From: G963668655 sp963668655
GTDB taxonomy: Bacteria > Myxococcota_A > SURF-8
Reading direction: 5' to 3'
Assembly: GCA_963668655.2 (NCBI GenBank)
Contig: CAXXPQ010000004.1
Coordinates: 868,001-932,000, forward strand
DNA length: 64,000 bases
Below the pieces are notes generated by a model, which saw only the letters and a program-made list of their open reading frames with translations, had not been told where the DNA came from and did not search any database. This document shows positions 33,789 through 41,764 of the stretch, one piece after another (position 1 is the first letter of the stretch; every line of letters starts with the position of its first letter). The position numbers and the translations under genes are program-made.

Positions 33789-35602
33789 CCACGAATTCCC
33801 GGCGCTTTGATTCAATGGATGAGCTGAATTACCATGAAGTTATGCGACTGGTCACGGAGTGTGACGCCGACATGGACTGCGGAGTGCCGATCAAGTTGGC
33901 CTTTCTGCGCAACATCACACTAGATTCCATCATCCCCTACCTGAAACTCTACGGTTTCGCGGCGGGGATGCGGCTGGATATCGCGATGGGCGACTACGAC
34001 AACGCCTGGGCGCAAGCAATGGCCGAAGACAGCGATTGGTGGCGATATGAGCCGGATGTCATTTGCATCTGCTTGAAACTGGAGACACTCAATCCGCGCT
34101 TGACGTATGCCTATACCTCCTTGTCTGCCGGACAAGTGCGGCAGGAAACGGAAGCCGTTCTGAGTCAGCTTTCTGCGCTGATCGCCCAGATTCGCCGCCA
34201 ATCCAATTCGTTGATTCTGCTGCACAACTTCGAAACCCCCATCTTTCCCGCACTGGGCCTGGCGGATTTGCAACTGTCAAATGGCCAGCTAGCGACCATT
34301 CGTCGGCTCAATTTGGACCTGTTGGAACGAATGCAAGCGCATTCCGGGGTGGCGATCATCGATGTGGACGCCTTGCAAGCCAGAGTCGGCGCCGCACAGT
34401 GGCTCGACAACCGCACTTGGCATATGGCACGAGCCCCCTATCGTCGCGAAGGTCTCAAGGCATTGGCGAACGAATACATGAAGGCCATTCGTGCCGAGCG
34501 AGGATGCGCTCGCAAGTGCCTGGTGTTGGACTGCGACAACACCCTGTGGGGCGGAATCGTCGGTGAAGTCGGGGTATCCGGCATTCAGGTGGGAAGCGCC
34601 TTTCCGGGCTCGACCTATCAGGAATTCCAAAAGGCGTTGCTGGATTTGCATCATCGTGGGGTGCTCTTGGCCGTTTGCAGCAAGAACAACGAGGCGGATG
34701 TCTTGGAGGTGTTCGATACGCATCCGGACATGGTGTTACGTAGAAAGCACCTGGTGGCCATGCGGATCAACTGGAAAGACAAGGCCAACAACATTTCAGA
34801 AATTGCCGATGAGTTGAATATCGGCTTGGCTCATATGGCCTTTGTGGATGATAGTGAATTCGAAGTGAACCTGGTTCGCTATCTGCTACCGGAGGTGGCC
34901 GTACTGCGACTTTCCACGGACCCTAGTGACTATCGCAAACAAATTCAAGCCTGTGGGTTGTTTGATACGTTGCTGATTTCGGAAACGGATAAGCAGCGAA
35001 CGGATCAATACCGGGCGGAACGGATGCGAAAAGAGGCGCGAGCGGAACTCGGCGACGCTTCGCTGCATGATTATCTGGCGTATCTGCAAGTGGAAGTCTC
35101 GATATTCAATGCTGACGAGTTCTCCGTTCCGCGCATCGCTCAACTGACCCAACGAACCAATCAATTCAACCTAACCACCAAGCGTTACAGTGAAGCGGAG
35201 ATCGTCGCCATGGCGACTGCAGAGAATCACATCGTCCGCGCCGTACGGGTGAAGGATCGCTTTGGGGACAGCGGCCTGGTAGGGGTGGCGATCTTGCACC
35301 TTTGCGAACAGAACTGCGAGATCGATACCTTCCTGCTGAGTTGCCGGGTGCTGGGACGTGGGGTGGAACACGCATTGCTCGACGATTGTGCGCTGGCCGC
35401 TGGGGAGAGAAAGTGTCATTCCCTATTCGGAACCTACCGACCGACAGCCAAAAACGGCCAAGTGTCCGACTTCTTTCCATGCCATGGTTTTATTCAGACC
35501 GCGGAATCATCCGAAGAGGCGGTCCGCTACCGCATGGACATGGATGATTATATCCAACGAACGCCAAACCACTTATCCGTTCTGCGCAAGGAGACAAAAT
35601 GA
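33785..35602 (+). CDS. FkbH-like HAD-IIIC protein
   Basis: The protein has 605 residues. Residues 1-235 form an SGNH-like N-terminal domain typical of FkbH proteins. The HAD core follows: 'CLVLDCDNTLWGGIVGEVG' (Asp249, Asp251), 'GVLLAVCSKNNEADVLEVF', 'INWKDKANNISEIADELNIG' and 'MAFVDDSEFEVNLVR'. The C-terminal 150 residues are GNAT-like ('IAQLTQRTNQFNL', 'DRFGDSGLVGVAIL', 'LLSCRVLGRGVEHALL'). In polyketide pathways FkbH takes 1,3-bisphosphoglycerate and loads glyceryl onto a carrier protein. With the ACP and PPTase genes in the same island this suggests a glyceryl-ACP unit. It overlaps both neighbours by four bases. Confidence 0.92.
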   Translation: MTTNSRRFDSMDELNYHEVMRLVTECDADMDCGVPIKLAFLRNITLDSIIPYLKLYGFAAGMRLDIAMGDYDNAWAQAMAEDSDWWRYEPDVICICLKLETLNPRLTYAYTSLSAGQVRQETEAVLSQLSALIAQIRRQSNSLILLHNFETPIFPALGLADLQLSNGQLATIRRLNLDLLERMQAHSGVAIIDVDALQARVGAAQWLDNRTWHMARAPYRREGLKALANEYMKAIRAERGCARKCLVLDCDNTLWGGIVGEVGVSGIQVGSAFPGSTYQEFQKALLDLHHRGVLLAVCSKNNEADVLEVFDTHPDMVLRRKHLVAMRINWKDKANNISEIADELNIGLAHMAFVDDSEFEVNLVRYLLPEVAVLRLSTDPSDYRKQIQACGLFDTLLISETDKQRTDQYRAERMRKEARAELGDASLHDYLAYLQVEVSIFNADEFSVPRIAQLTQRTNQFNLTTKRYSEAEIVAMATAENHIVRAVRVKDRFGDSGLVGVAILHLCEQNCEIDTFLLSCRVLGRGVEHALLDDCALAAGERKCHSLFGTYRPTAKNGQVSDFFPCHGFIQTAESSEEAVRYRMDMDDYIQRTPNHLSVLRKETK

Positions 35603-36519
35603 CGTGGCAAAAACGAGGCCCGGTAATTCGTCCGGGAGCGTACGAATGGATGCGCAGCCACGCTCAAAATCCGTTTGCCGAGGCTGTTGATGAGGAGCGA
35701 ATCCGTGTCTACTTTGCCGGTCGTGATAATCAGAACAGGAGCCGCGGAGGCTGCGCCTCTTTGAATCTCGCGGATTTGTCCTGTCCGGCCAAAATAGAGC
35801 CCGACCCGATCCTGGATCTGGGTAAGCGTGGCTGCTTTGATGACTGCGGCGCCATGCCCTCATGCATCGTTGTGGTGGATGGCGTGCGGTATCTCTATTA
35901 CACGGGATGGAGTCTGGCCCAAACCACGCCGCATACCTTTTTCATCGGTTTGGCCATCAACAGAGGGGATGGAAATCTGTTCTCCCGCTATTCAGAAGCG
36001 CCTGTACTTGGGCGAAATCGACTGGATCCCTATTTGACCGCTTCTCCCTGGGTGATGCGGGAAGGGGATCTCTGGCGGATGTGGTACGTATCCTGTTTGG
36101 GTTGGCAGGAAGACGAGAGGACCGGGTTACTGCAACCGCATTACAACATCCGCTATGCCGAATCATTCGATGGCATTGAATGGCGGCCGACCGGACATGT
36201 GTGCGTGGATTTCGCCGGTGGCGAGAGCGCATTGGCGCGCCCAGTGGTTGTGCAGCGAAATGGTCGCTATGAGATGTGGTACAGCGCGATGATCGTGGGG
36301 CGCGGCTATCGGATCGGGTTTGCCGTTAGCCAGGACGGATTAACATGGACTCGGAAGGATGAGCAGGCAGGGATTCATCCCTCCAGATCCGGTTTCGATT
36401 CGGACATGCTCTGCTACGCGTTTCCGTTCGAACATCGTTCCGTGCGCTATTTGCTGTATAATGGAAATCGGTTCGGCTATGACGGCGCAGCCTTGGCCAT
36501 CTGGGATCCGCAATCATGA
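35599..36519 (+). CDS. Five-bladed beta-propeller protein, glycosidase-like
   Basis: The 306-residue protein consists of repeating beta blades with recurring aromatic motifs: 'RIRVYFAGRDNQNRSRGG', 'VRYLYYTGWSLAQTTPHTF', 'LWRMWYVSCLGWQ', 'YEMWYSAMIVGRGYRIGFAV', 'VRYLLYNGNRFGYDGAALA'. These match the GH43/GH32/GH130-like propeller fold also found as an accessory domain in sugar-modification clusters. No signal peptide is seen, so it is cytoplasmic. Catalytic acids are not certain and it may be a sugar-binding or transferase partner. It overlaps the FkbH and PPTase genes by four bases each. Confidence 0.75.
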   Translation: MTWQKRGPVIRPGAYEWMRSHAQNPFAEAVDEERIRVYFAGRDNQNRSRGGCASLNLADLSCPAKIEPDPILDLGKRGCFDDCGAMPSCIVVVDGVRYLYYTGWSLAQTTPHTFFIGLAINRGDGNLFSRYSEAPVLGRNRLDPYLTASPWVMREGDLWRMWYVSCLGWQEDERTGLLQPHYNIRYAESFDGIEWRPTGHVCVDFAGGESALARPVVVQRNGRYEMWYSAMIVGRGYRIGFAVSQDGLTWTRKDEQAGIHPSRSGFDSDMLCYAFPFEHRSVRYLLYNGNRFGYDGAALAIWDPQS

Positions 36520-37184
36520 CCGCCTTGCCATCTGGAAATTGCATGGATATACGATGGGAAAACCATGAGGAGGCAGATCTTCTTTCTCCGGATGAAATAC
36601 ACCTCTGGTTCCTCGATCGTGTTGAGACGTCAGGCCGCTTGTCAGTCATGGCGGTCTCTCAAGCTTTATTGGGACGCTATTTGGGCATTCCTGTCGATCG
36701 GGTTCAGGTCGATCACGACATCTTCGGAAAACCGTTCGTGCGGGATGCCAATTTGAGTTATAGCGTGTCGTATACGCGGGACTGGATGCTTGTCGCGCTG
36801 GGGCGACAGCGGAGGCTCGGTGTCGATGTGGAAAGTACGGGGGTGACGGTTAATATGGAAAAGATTGCGCGCCGTTTCTTCTCGGAGTTCGAGAGACAGC
36901 AGTGGAGCGAACAGCCCGAGCCTCGGCGGGAAGCGGCTTTTCTGTATTTGTGGACTCGTAAAGAGGCGTGCTTGAAGGCGCGGGGCTGCGGCTTCTTTGA
37001 TTACCGACCTGAAGATTCTTCGGTCTTGCAGGGTTGTGATACGGGGTTGCATATCACCTCGTTTCGGGTCGGTACGCGCTTGTGGGGCGCTGCAACTTCC
37101 GAATTCCCTACACCGCTGATTCGCGCCTGGAAATGGACGGCATGCGATGGAAACAAAGTCAACGATCTTCGATCGTCTCTGTAA
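36516..37184 (+). CDS. 4'-phosphopantetheinyl transferase, Sfp type
   Basis: This 222-residue enzyme transfers phosphopantetheine from CoA to carrier proteins. Motifs: 'DIFGKPFVRD', 'SYSVSYTRDWMLVALG', 'RLGVDVEST' (Mg-binding GVDxE) and 'LYLWTRKEACLKARGCG' (WxxKEAxxKA, Trp146, Lys149, Glu150). The Sfp type activates secondary-metabolism carrier proteins, fitting the dedicated ACP at 30255. It overlaps the propeller gene by four bases. Confidence 0.92.
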   Translation: MTALPSGNCMDIRWENHEEADLLSPDEIHLWFLDRVETSGRLSVMAVSQALLGRYLGIPVDRVQVDHDIFGKPFVRDANLSYSVSYTRDWMLVALGRQRRLGVDVESTGVTVNMEKIARRFFSEFERQQWSEQPEPRREAAFLYLWTRKEACLKARGCGFFDYRPEDSSVLQGCDTGLHITSFRVGTRLWGAATSEFPTPLIRAWKWTACDGNKVNDLRSSL

Positions 37185-37199
37185 GGAGCCGACAAACCG

Positions 37200-38825
37200 A
37201 TGAGTGACAAGATTAGGCAGGCAGAAGAAGCGTTTGCAACCGGCCGACTAGAGGAGGCCAAGACGATTCTGCAATCGATCTTGCAGGAGGATCCCAGGCC
37301 CACAGAGGCGTACAACAATCTTGGGGTTATCGCGTGGCAGCAAGGAGACTTGCGAAAGGCGATCAGTCACCTCGGCAAGGCGCTGGAGATCGATCCACAA
37401 TACAAGGATGCCTTGATCAATTTCACGGTGGTGCTCAATACGCAGGAACGCCATGCGGACATCCTTGACTTGTTGCGAGCATCGGTAAATCGACCGGATG
37501 TCGATGAGGAACTGCTGGCTTTGTTTCGGCAGGCCCAGCAGGCTCGGTCCCGGCAACTGGCCGAAGCGAAGAACGCCTATCGGCAACAAATGGATGGGAT
37601 GGTGTTCAGCGACGAGAAGCCGTTGGGAGATGTCAAGGTTCTTTTGGCCCCAATGGAAATCGCCGGGGTCATGGGACGCGGCGCCAAGATTCTGCGGGAT
37701 CGCGGGATTGACGCCACCAGCGCCACGTACGTTGATTCCTGGCTTCAGTATCGGTGTGACATCCACCTAGCTTTGAACGGCCTGCCCGAGCAACAACAGA
37801 TGCAACGCATCAATACGTTTGCCAAAGAAGCCATGGATCGTTATGACATTTTTCATTACCATTTCGCCCGCTCGCTCTATCCCGATTTGCGCGACTTGAA
37901 AGAATTGAAAGAGCGCGGGAAGAAAATCCTCTTTTCCTTCCTGGGCTCCGACTCGCGCGCCTTTGAGGTGATTCTCTATCGTCAGGCCAAATTCTTGGGA
38001 TATCAACCGCCCAAACCCTTTTTCCATTCATTGGAACAGTATGTGACGATCCGGACAATTAACCGCTATGCCGATGTCCTTCTGGGCTACACCTGCATCC
38101 CGCGTTATCGCTTTATCCCCGGTATGATCGACACGGACCAATGGGATCTCGACGAGAAGCGGCGCTGCCTCGATCAGCGGCGGATCGAGAAAGATCCTCG
38201 GAAGACCTACTTTTTGCATGCACCTTCGACGAAATGGAAAAAGGGCTCTTCGATTATCATGAAAGCCTTGAAACGGGCCAAAAAACGAGGCTTGCCGATA
38301 GAGATTCTATACGTATCGGAGAAAGCCCCGGAGGAAGCGAAACAGATCTATGCGTATGCCGATGTGGCGATCGATCAGGTGTCGGTGGGCACCTTTGGTC
38401 TGTTCGGTATCGAAATGATGTGCTGGGAGATTCCGGTGATTGTCTATCAGACCGAATACTACGATCGTCTGCGTGATTATCCCCCAATCTTGAAAATCAA
38501 GGATCAATCGGACCTTGAGCAGACCATTGAGAAGTGTGTCGCCATGAAAGCCAGCGGGGAGTTGGACGAGCGCGGGAAACAGGGACGACAGTGGGTGCTC
38601 TCGCATGTCGATATGCGAAAAGGGATGGATGAGTTGATCGAGATTTACCAACAGTTGGTGCGCGACCAACCGGTGCTGCAATATCCTGATCAGGGCTGGT
38701 TCCAGCAGGAAGAAAAGATTTTGAACGGCGAAAAGAGCGACTTTTATCGCTACATGCAGCAGCAAGGCGCTTTCTCTGCCATTGGCGTGCAGATCAGCAG
38801 TTACGATAAGCGACTGTATACCTAG
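37200..38825 (+). CDS. TPR-containing GT-B-type glycosyltransferase
   Basis: The 541-residue protein has AAGGAG about 11 bases before its ATG. Residues about 1-100 are TPR helices ('AEEAFATGRLEEAKTILQS', 'NNLGVIAWQQGDLRKAISHL'). The rest resembles a family-4-like glycosyltransferase: 'IAGVMGRGAKILRDRGID', 'YDIFHYHFARSLYPDL', 'IPGMIDTDQWDL', 'YFLHAPSTKWKKGSSIIMKA', and a donor-site stretch 'DVAIDQVSVGTFGLFGIEMM' with a likely Glu. TPR-linked transferases may glycosylate proteins or large acceptors. The sugar is unknown but is probably made by the neighbouring enzymes. Confidence 0.82.
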   Translation: MSDKIRQAEEAFATGRLEEAKTILQSILQEDPRPTEAYNNLGVIAWQQGDLRKAISHLGKALEIDPQYKDALINFTVVLNTQERHADILDLLRASVNRPDVDEELLALFRQAQQARSRQLAEAKNAYRQQMDGMVFSDEKPLGDVKVLLAPMEIAGVMGRGAKILRDRGIDATSATYVDSWLQYRCDIHLALNGLPEQQQMQRINTFAKEAMDRYDIFHYHFARSLYPDLRDLKELKERGKKILFSFLGSDSRAFEVILYRQAKFLGYQPPKPFFHSLEQYVTIRTINRYADVLLGYTCIPRYRFIPGMIDTDQWDLDEKRRCLDQRRIEKDPRKTYFLHAPSTKWKKGSSIIMKALKRAKKRGLPIEILYVSEKAPEEAKQIYAYADVAIDQVSVGTFGLFGIEMMCWEIPVIVYQTEYYDRLRDYPPILKIKDQSDLEQTIEKCVAMKASGELDERGKQGRQWVLSHVDMRKGMDELIEIYQQLVRDQPVLQYPDQGWFQQEEKILNGEKSDFYRYMQQQGAFSAIGVQISSYDKRLYT

Positions 38826-38916
38826 GTCTTGACGGTGTCGACTGCAATGAAACAGATTGAATGGATAATCGGTTCTGTTTGCAATTGTTTCAGGAAGCCT
38901 TTTCCAGAACAAAGCG

Positions 38917-40092
38917 ATGTCCATCCATTCCAACAGGCGGAACACGGGTGATTGTGTGAGTACAACAATCCGAATTCCACTTTCGCGACCATTGATGGGG
39001 CCCGAGGAGCTTGCTGCGGTCAAACAGACCCTGGAATCCGGCTGGGTCGCCGGGCAGGGTCCGGCCTGCCATCGGGTCGAGGAACGCATTCAAGCGGATA
39101 CCGACTCTCCTTTTGCGGTGGTTTTATCCAACTGCACCGCTGCGCTGCATCTGGCTCTGCGTTCGTTGAATATCGGGCCCGGTGACGAAGTGTTGGTCAG
39201 CGACTACAGCTTTCCCGCGACAGGCCATGCGGTTCTTTATACCGGAGCCAAGCCCGTTTTTGTGGATGTCGAACCGCGCAGCGGCAATGTTTCCGTTACC
39301 GCGTTACGGGCGGCCATCACGTCCCTAACCCGTGCGATTCTCGTGGTGCATGCCTTCGGTCAACTCGCGGACATGCGTTCAATCGCAAAACTTGCCCAGG
39401 AACATGGACTGGCGCTCATCGAGGATGCCGCGTGCGCCTATGGTGCTCGCGACGCCGAGGGGCATCAAGCCGGACGTTACTCCGATATTGCCTGCTATTC
39501 CTTTCACGCACGGAAGAACGTGACCTCAGGAGAAGGCGGCGGATTGGTCACGGCACGCCGGGAGCTTTACGAAACCGTTCGGTCACTGAGTTTTTTCGGT
39601 GTGCGTTCGGCCTTGGCGCGGCGAGACGCCAGCGTGTTTCAACTTCCCGAATTTGCGGAATTGGGCTATAATTATAAATTGTCCGATATCCAGGCCGCTG
39701 TCTTGGAAGCGCAGTTGGCGCGAGTCCCGTATATATTGCAAGAGCGGTGTAGCTTGGCACAACGATATTATCGGCTGCTGAAGCAGGTGTCGGGGGTCCG
39801 GTTGCGGCAGATCCCACGCGGGGCCACTCCGAGTTGGCAGAGTTTTGTAGTGACCTTGGATGAGTGCATCGATAGGGATCGCACCATCGTGCGGATGCGG
39901 GAGCAGGGCATTGAATGCCAGATCGGAACTTACGCCCTGCACATGCAGCCGGTCTATCGCAGCCGTTGCCGCTGTCCGGAATCCGCCCGCCTTTTTCGTC
40001 AAGATTTTGCGCTGCCTCTCTTCGTCGGACTGACGGAGCTACAGCAGCAGGAAGTGGTGGAAGTCTTGACCCATTGCCTAATGAAGGGTTAG
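38917..40092 (+). CDS. DegT/DnrJ/EryC1 aminotransferase (sugar aminotransferase)
   Basis: The 391-residue PLP enzyme installs an amino group on a nucleotide keto-sugar. Motifs: 'ESGWVAGQGPACHRVEERI', 'VVLSNCTAALHLALRSLNIG', 'LVSDYSFPATGHAVLYTGAKP', 'IEDAACAYGA', the PLP-lysine segment 'YSFHARKNVTSGEGG' (Lys200) and 'LGYNYKLSDIQAA'. It is WbpE/PglE/ArnB-like. The start is uncertain: ATG 38917 has no good ribosome site, and a GTG at 38956 would give 378 residues. Its last 36 bases belong to the first copy of a 50-bp tandem duplication. Confidence 0.93.
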   Translation: MSIHSNRRNTGDCVSTTIRIPLSRPLMGPEELAAVKQTLESGWVAGQGPACHRVEERIQADTDSPFAVVLSNCTAALHLALRSLNIGPGDEVLVSDYSFPATGHAVLYTGAKPVFVDVEPRSGNVSVTALRAAITSLTRAILVVHAFGQLADMRSIAKLAQEHGLALIEDAACAYGARDAEGHQAGRYSDIACYSFHARKNVTSGEGGGLVTARRELYETVRSLSFFGVRSALARRDASVFQLPEFAELGYNYKLSDIQAAVLEAQLARVPYILQERCSLAQRYYRLLKQVSGVRLRQIPRGATPSWQSFVVTLDECIDRDRTIVRMREQGIECQIGTYALHMQPVYRSRCRCPESARLFRQDFALPLFVGLTELQQQEVVEVLTHCLMKG

Positions 40093-40106
40093 CGTCGATG
40101 GAGTTT
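40057..40106 (+). repeat. 50-bp exact tandem duplication, copy 1
   Basis: The 50 bases at 40057-40106 are repeated without a mismatch at 40107-40156. The unit contains the last codons and stop of the aminotransferase, the spacer and the first three codons of the next gene. This copy creates a decoy ATG at 40098 that opens a 14-codon frame ('MEFVEVLTHCLMKG') ending at 40142. Confidence 0.97.
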
Positions 40107-40156
40107 GTGGAAGTCTTGACCCATTGCCTAATGAAGGGTTAGCGTCGATGGAGTTT
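40107..40156 (+). repeat. 50-bp exact tandem duplication, copy 2
   Basis: The second copy carries the functional start ATG at 40148 of the epimerase gene and a second, untranslated-in-frame copy of the aminotransferase tail. Because the unit is not a multiple of three and falls between genes, both proteins stay intact. Confidence 0.97.
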
Positions 40157-41122
40157 AAGGGAACGCGCATTCTGGTCACGGGGGGAGCCGGATTCATTGG
40201 AAGCCATTTGGTGGATGGGTTGATCGAGCAGGCGCCGGAGGCGCTGGGAGTTATCGACAACCTGTTTCTGGGTAAGGAACGCAACCTGACACATGCCCGC
40301 CGCGTCTTTCCCGATCTGCGCTTTTTCCCCGAATCGGTGGCCGATGAGCGGGCACTGGAAGGCGTGCTGCGGGATTTCAAGCCGGATATCGTGTTCAATC
40401 TGGCAACGATTCCCCTGCCGGCAAGCATCGAGCGACCCAAATGGAGTTATGCCGAAAACATTGCGATCGGTCTCAATGTGCTCGAGTTTCGTCGATTGGG
40501 CTTGTTCCGGCACTTGATTCACTTCAGTACCTCCGAAGTCTACGGAAGTGCCTTGACTCCGGCCATCGCCGAGACGCATCCGCGCGACTCGCACACCCCG
40601 TATGCCTCTTCCAAGGCGGCCAACGACAACCTGATGGAAGCCTATCGGAAGACGTTTGGTATTCGGACACTGATTTTGCGGCCGTTCAACAACTATGGCC
40701 CCCGCCAGAATGAAGCCTCCTATGCGGGCGTGATTCCGAAAACCATCAAGAACCTGATGGATGGCCGATCCGCCTTGATTTTCGGGGATGGACGCCAAAC
40801 ACGGGACTTCATTTTCGTCAAGGATTGCGTGTGGTTGACGATTGAAGCCGCCAGGCGTGACGACTTGTACGGAGCGGATTACAATCTTGGCTCAGGCCGA
40901 GAGGTGGAAATCGGCTGGTTGATCCAGGAGATCTGTCGCCTGCTGGATCGGCCGGATCACATCGAGAGCCGTCCGGAACGACCGGGAGATGTACGCAGAC
41001 ATCTGGCGGATATGTCACGCTTAAGCGGAAAACTGGAAATGAAACCGATGACCGCGTTTCAGGATGGATTAAAGCGGACCATCGACTGGTACAAACAGCG
41101 TCGTCTGGCCGCTGACGAATAA
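40148..41122 (+). CDS. NAD-dependent nucleotide-sugar epimerase/dehydratase
   Basis: This 324-residue extended SDR has 'ILVTGGAGFIGSHLVDGLI' (NAD site), 'DIVFNLATIPLPASIERP', 'HFSTSEVYGSA', the catalytic 'TPYASSKAANDNLMEAYR' (Tyr/Lys) and 'RPFNNYGPRQ'. It resembles dTDP-glucose 4,6-dehydratases, UDP-glucuronate decarboxylases and 4-epimerases; the exact reaction cannot be read by eye. AAGGG sits 9 bases before the ATG in the second repeat copy. A frame open from 40124 is an artefact of the duplication. Confidence 0.9.
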   Translation: MEFKGTRILVTGGAGFIGSHLVDGLIEQAPEALGVIDNLFLGKERNLTHARRVFPDLRFFPESVADERALEGVLRDFKPDIVFNLATIPLPASIERPKWSYAENIAIGLNVLEFRRLGLFRHLIHFSTSEVYGSALTPAIAETHPRDSHTPYASSKAANDNLMEAYRKTFGIRTLILRPFNNYGPRQNEASYAGVIPKTIKNLMDGRSALIFGDGRQTRDFIFVKDCVWLTIEAARRDDLYGADYNLGSGREVEIGWLIQEICRLLDRPDHIESRPERPGDVRRHLADMSRLSGKLEMKPMTAFQDGLKRTIDWYKQRRLAADE

Positions 41123-41131
41123 GGAAGGGAC

Positions 41132-41764
41132 ATGAGCGAAGACAGTCTTTTCATTCACCCCACAGCGGAAATCTCCGAAGGAGCGATCATCGGTCGCGAG
41201 TGCAGAATTTGGAACGGTACCAAGATTCGTGAAGGTGCGCGACTCGGGAGCGATTGCACGATCGGACAGCAGGTGTATATCGATGTCGATGTGACGATCG
41301 GCGATGGCTGTAAAGTGCAGAATTCGACCAATATCTATCGTGGCGTCACGGTAGGCAATCGGGTGTTCATCGGCCCGGCGGTCGTGTTTACCAACGATCG
41401 CTATCCGCGAGCGCAGATCTGGAACAATGAGCGACTGGGCTATACGATCTTGGAGGATGGCTGCTCGATTGGCGGCGGGGCCGTGATTGTTTGCGGCACC
41501 GCACAAGCCCCGCGTCGCATCGGACGGGCAGCCCTAGTCGCAGCAGGGGCGGTCGTTACACGTGATGTTCCGGCACATGTCTTGGTTTCCGGAAATCCGG
41601 CGCGCATGCGAGTCGCTGTGACCGATGAGGGAATCCCGGCCACCCAGGTGGTTTCGCAGGATGAGGACTGCGTGGTGCTCCGCGCCCCCCAATCCGGCGA
41701 AACGGTTCGCATCAGCCACTCCCTTTACGTGCAGCTTACAGCTGAAAGGGCGAATCATGGATAA
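41132..41764 (+). CDS. WbpD/WlbB-like left-handed beta-helix N-acyltransferase
   Basis: The 210-residue product has AAGGAAGGG upstream. It is almost entirely hexapeptide repeats ('FIHPTAEISEGAIIGRECRI', 'TKIREGARLGSDCTIGQQVY', 'VTIGDGCKVQNSTNIYRGVT'), with 'GPAVVFTNDRYPRA' and 'GCSIGGGAVIVCG', as in WbpD/WlbB, which N-acetylate the 3-amino group of UDP-sugars made by WbpB/WbpE-type enzymes. A tail of about 40 residues follows. The Gfo/Idh gene overlaps by eight bases and the aminotransferase is two genes upstream, completing a WbpB-WbpE-WbpD-like set. Confidence 0.87.
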   Translation: MSEDSLFIHPTAEISEGAIIGRECRIWNGTKIREGARLGSDCTIGQQVYIDVDVTIGDGCKVQNSTNIYRGVTVGNRVFIGPAVVFTNDRYPRAQIWNNERLGYTILEDGCSIGGGAVIVCGTAQAPRRIGRAALVAAGAVVTRDVPAHVLVSGNPARMRVAVTDEGIPATQVVSQDEDCVVLRAPQSGETVRISHSLYVQLTAERANHG

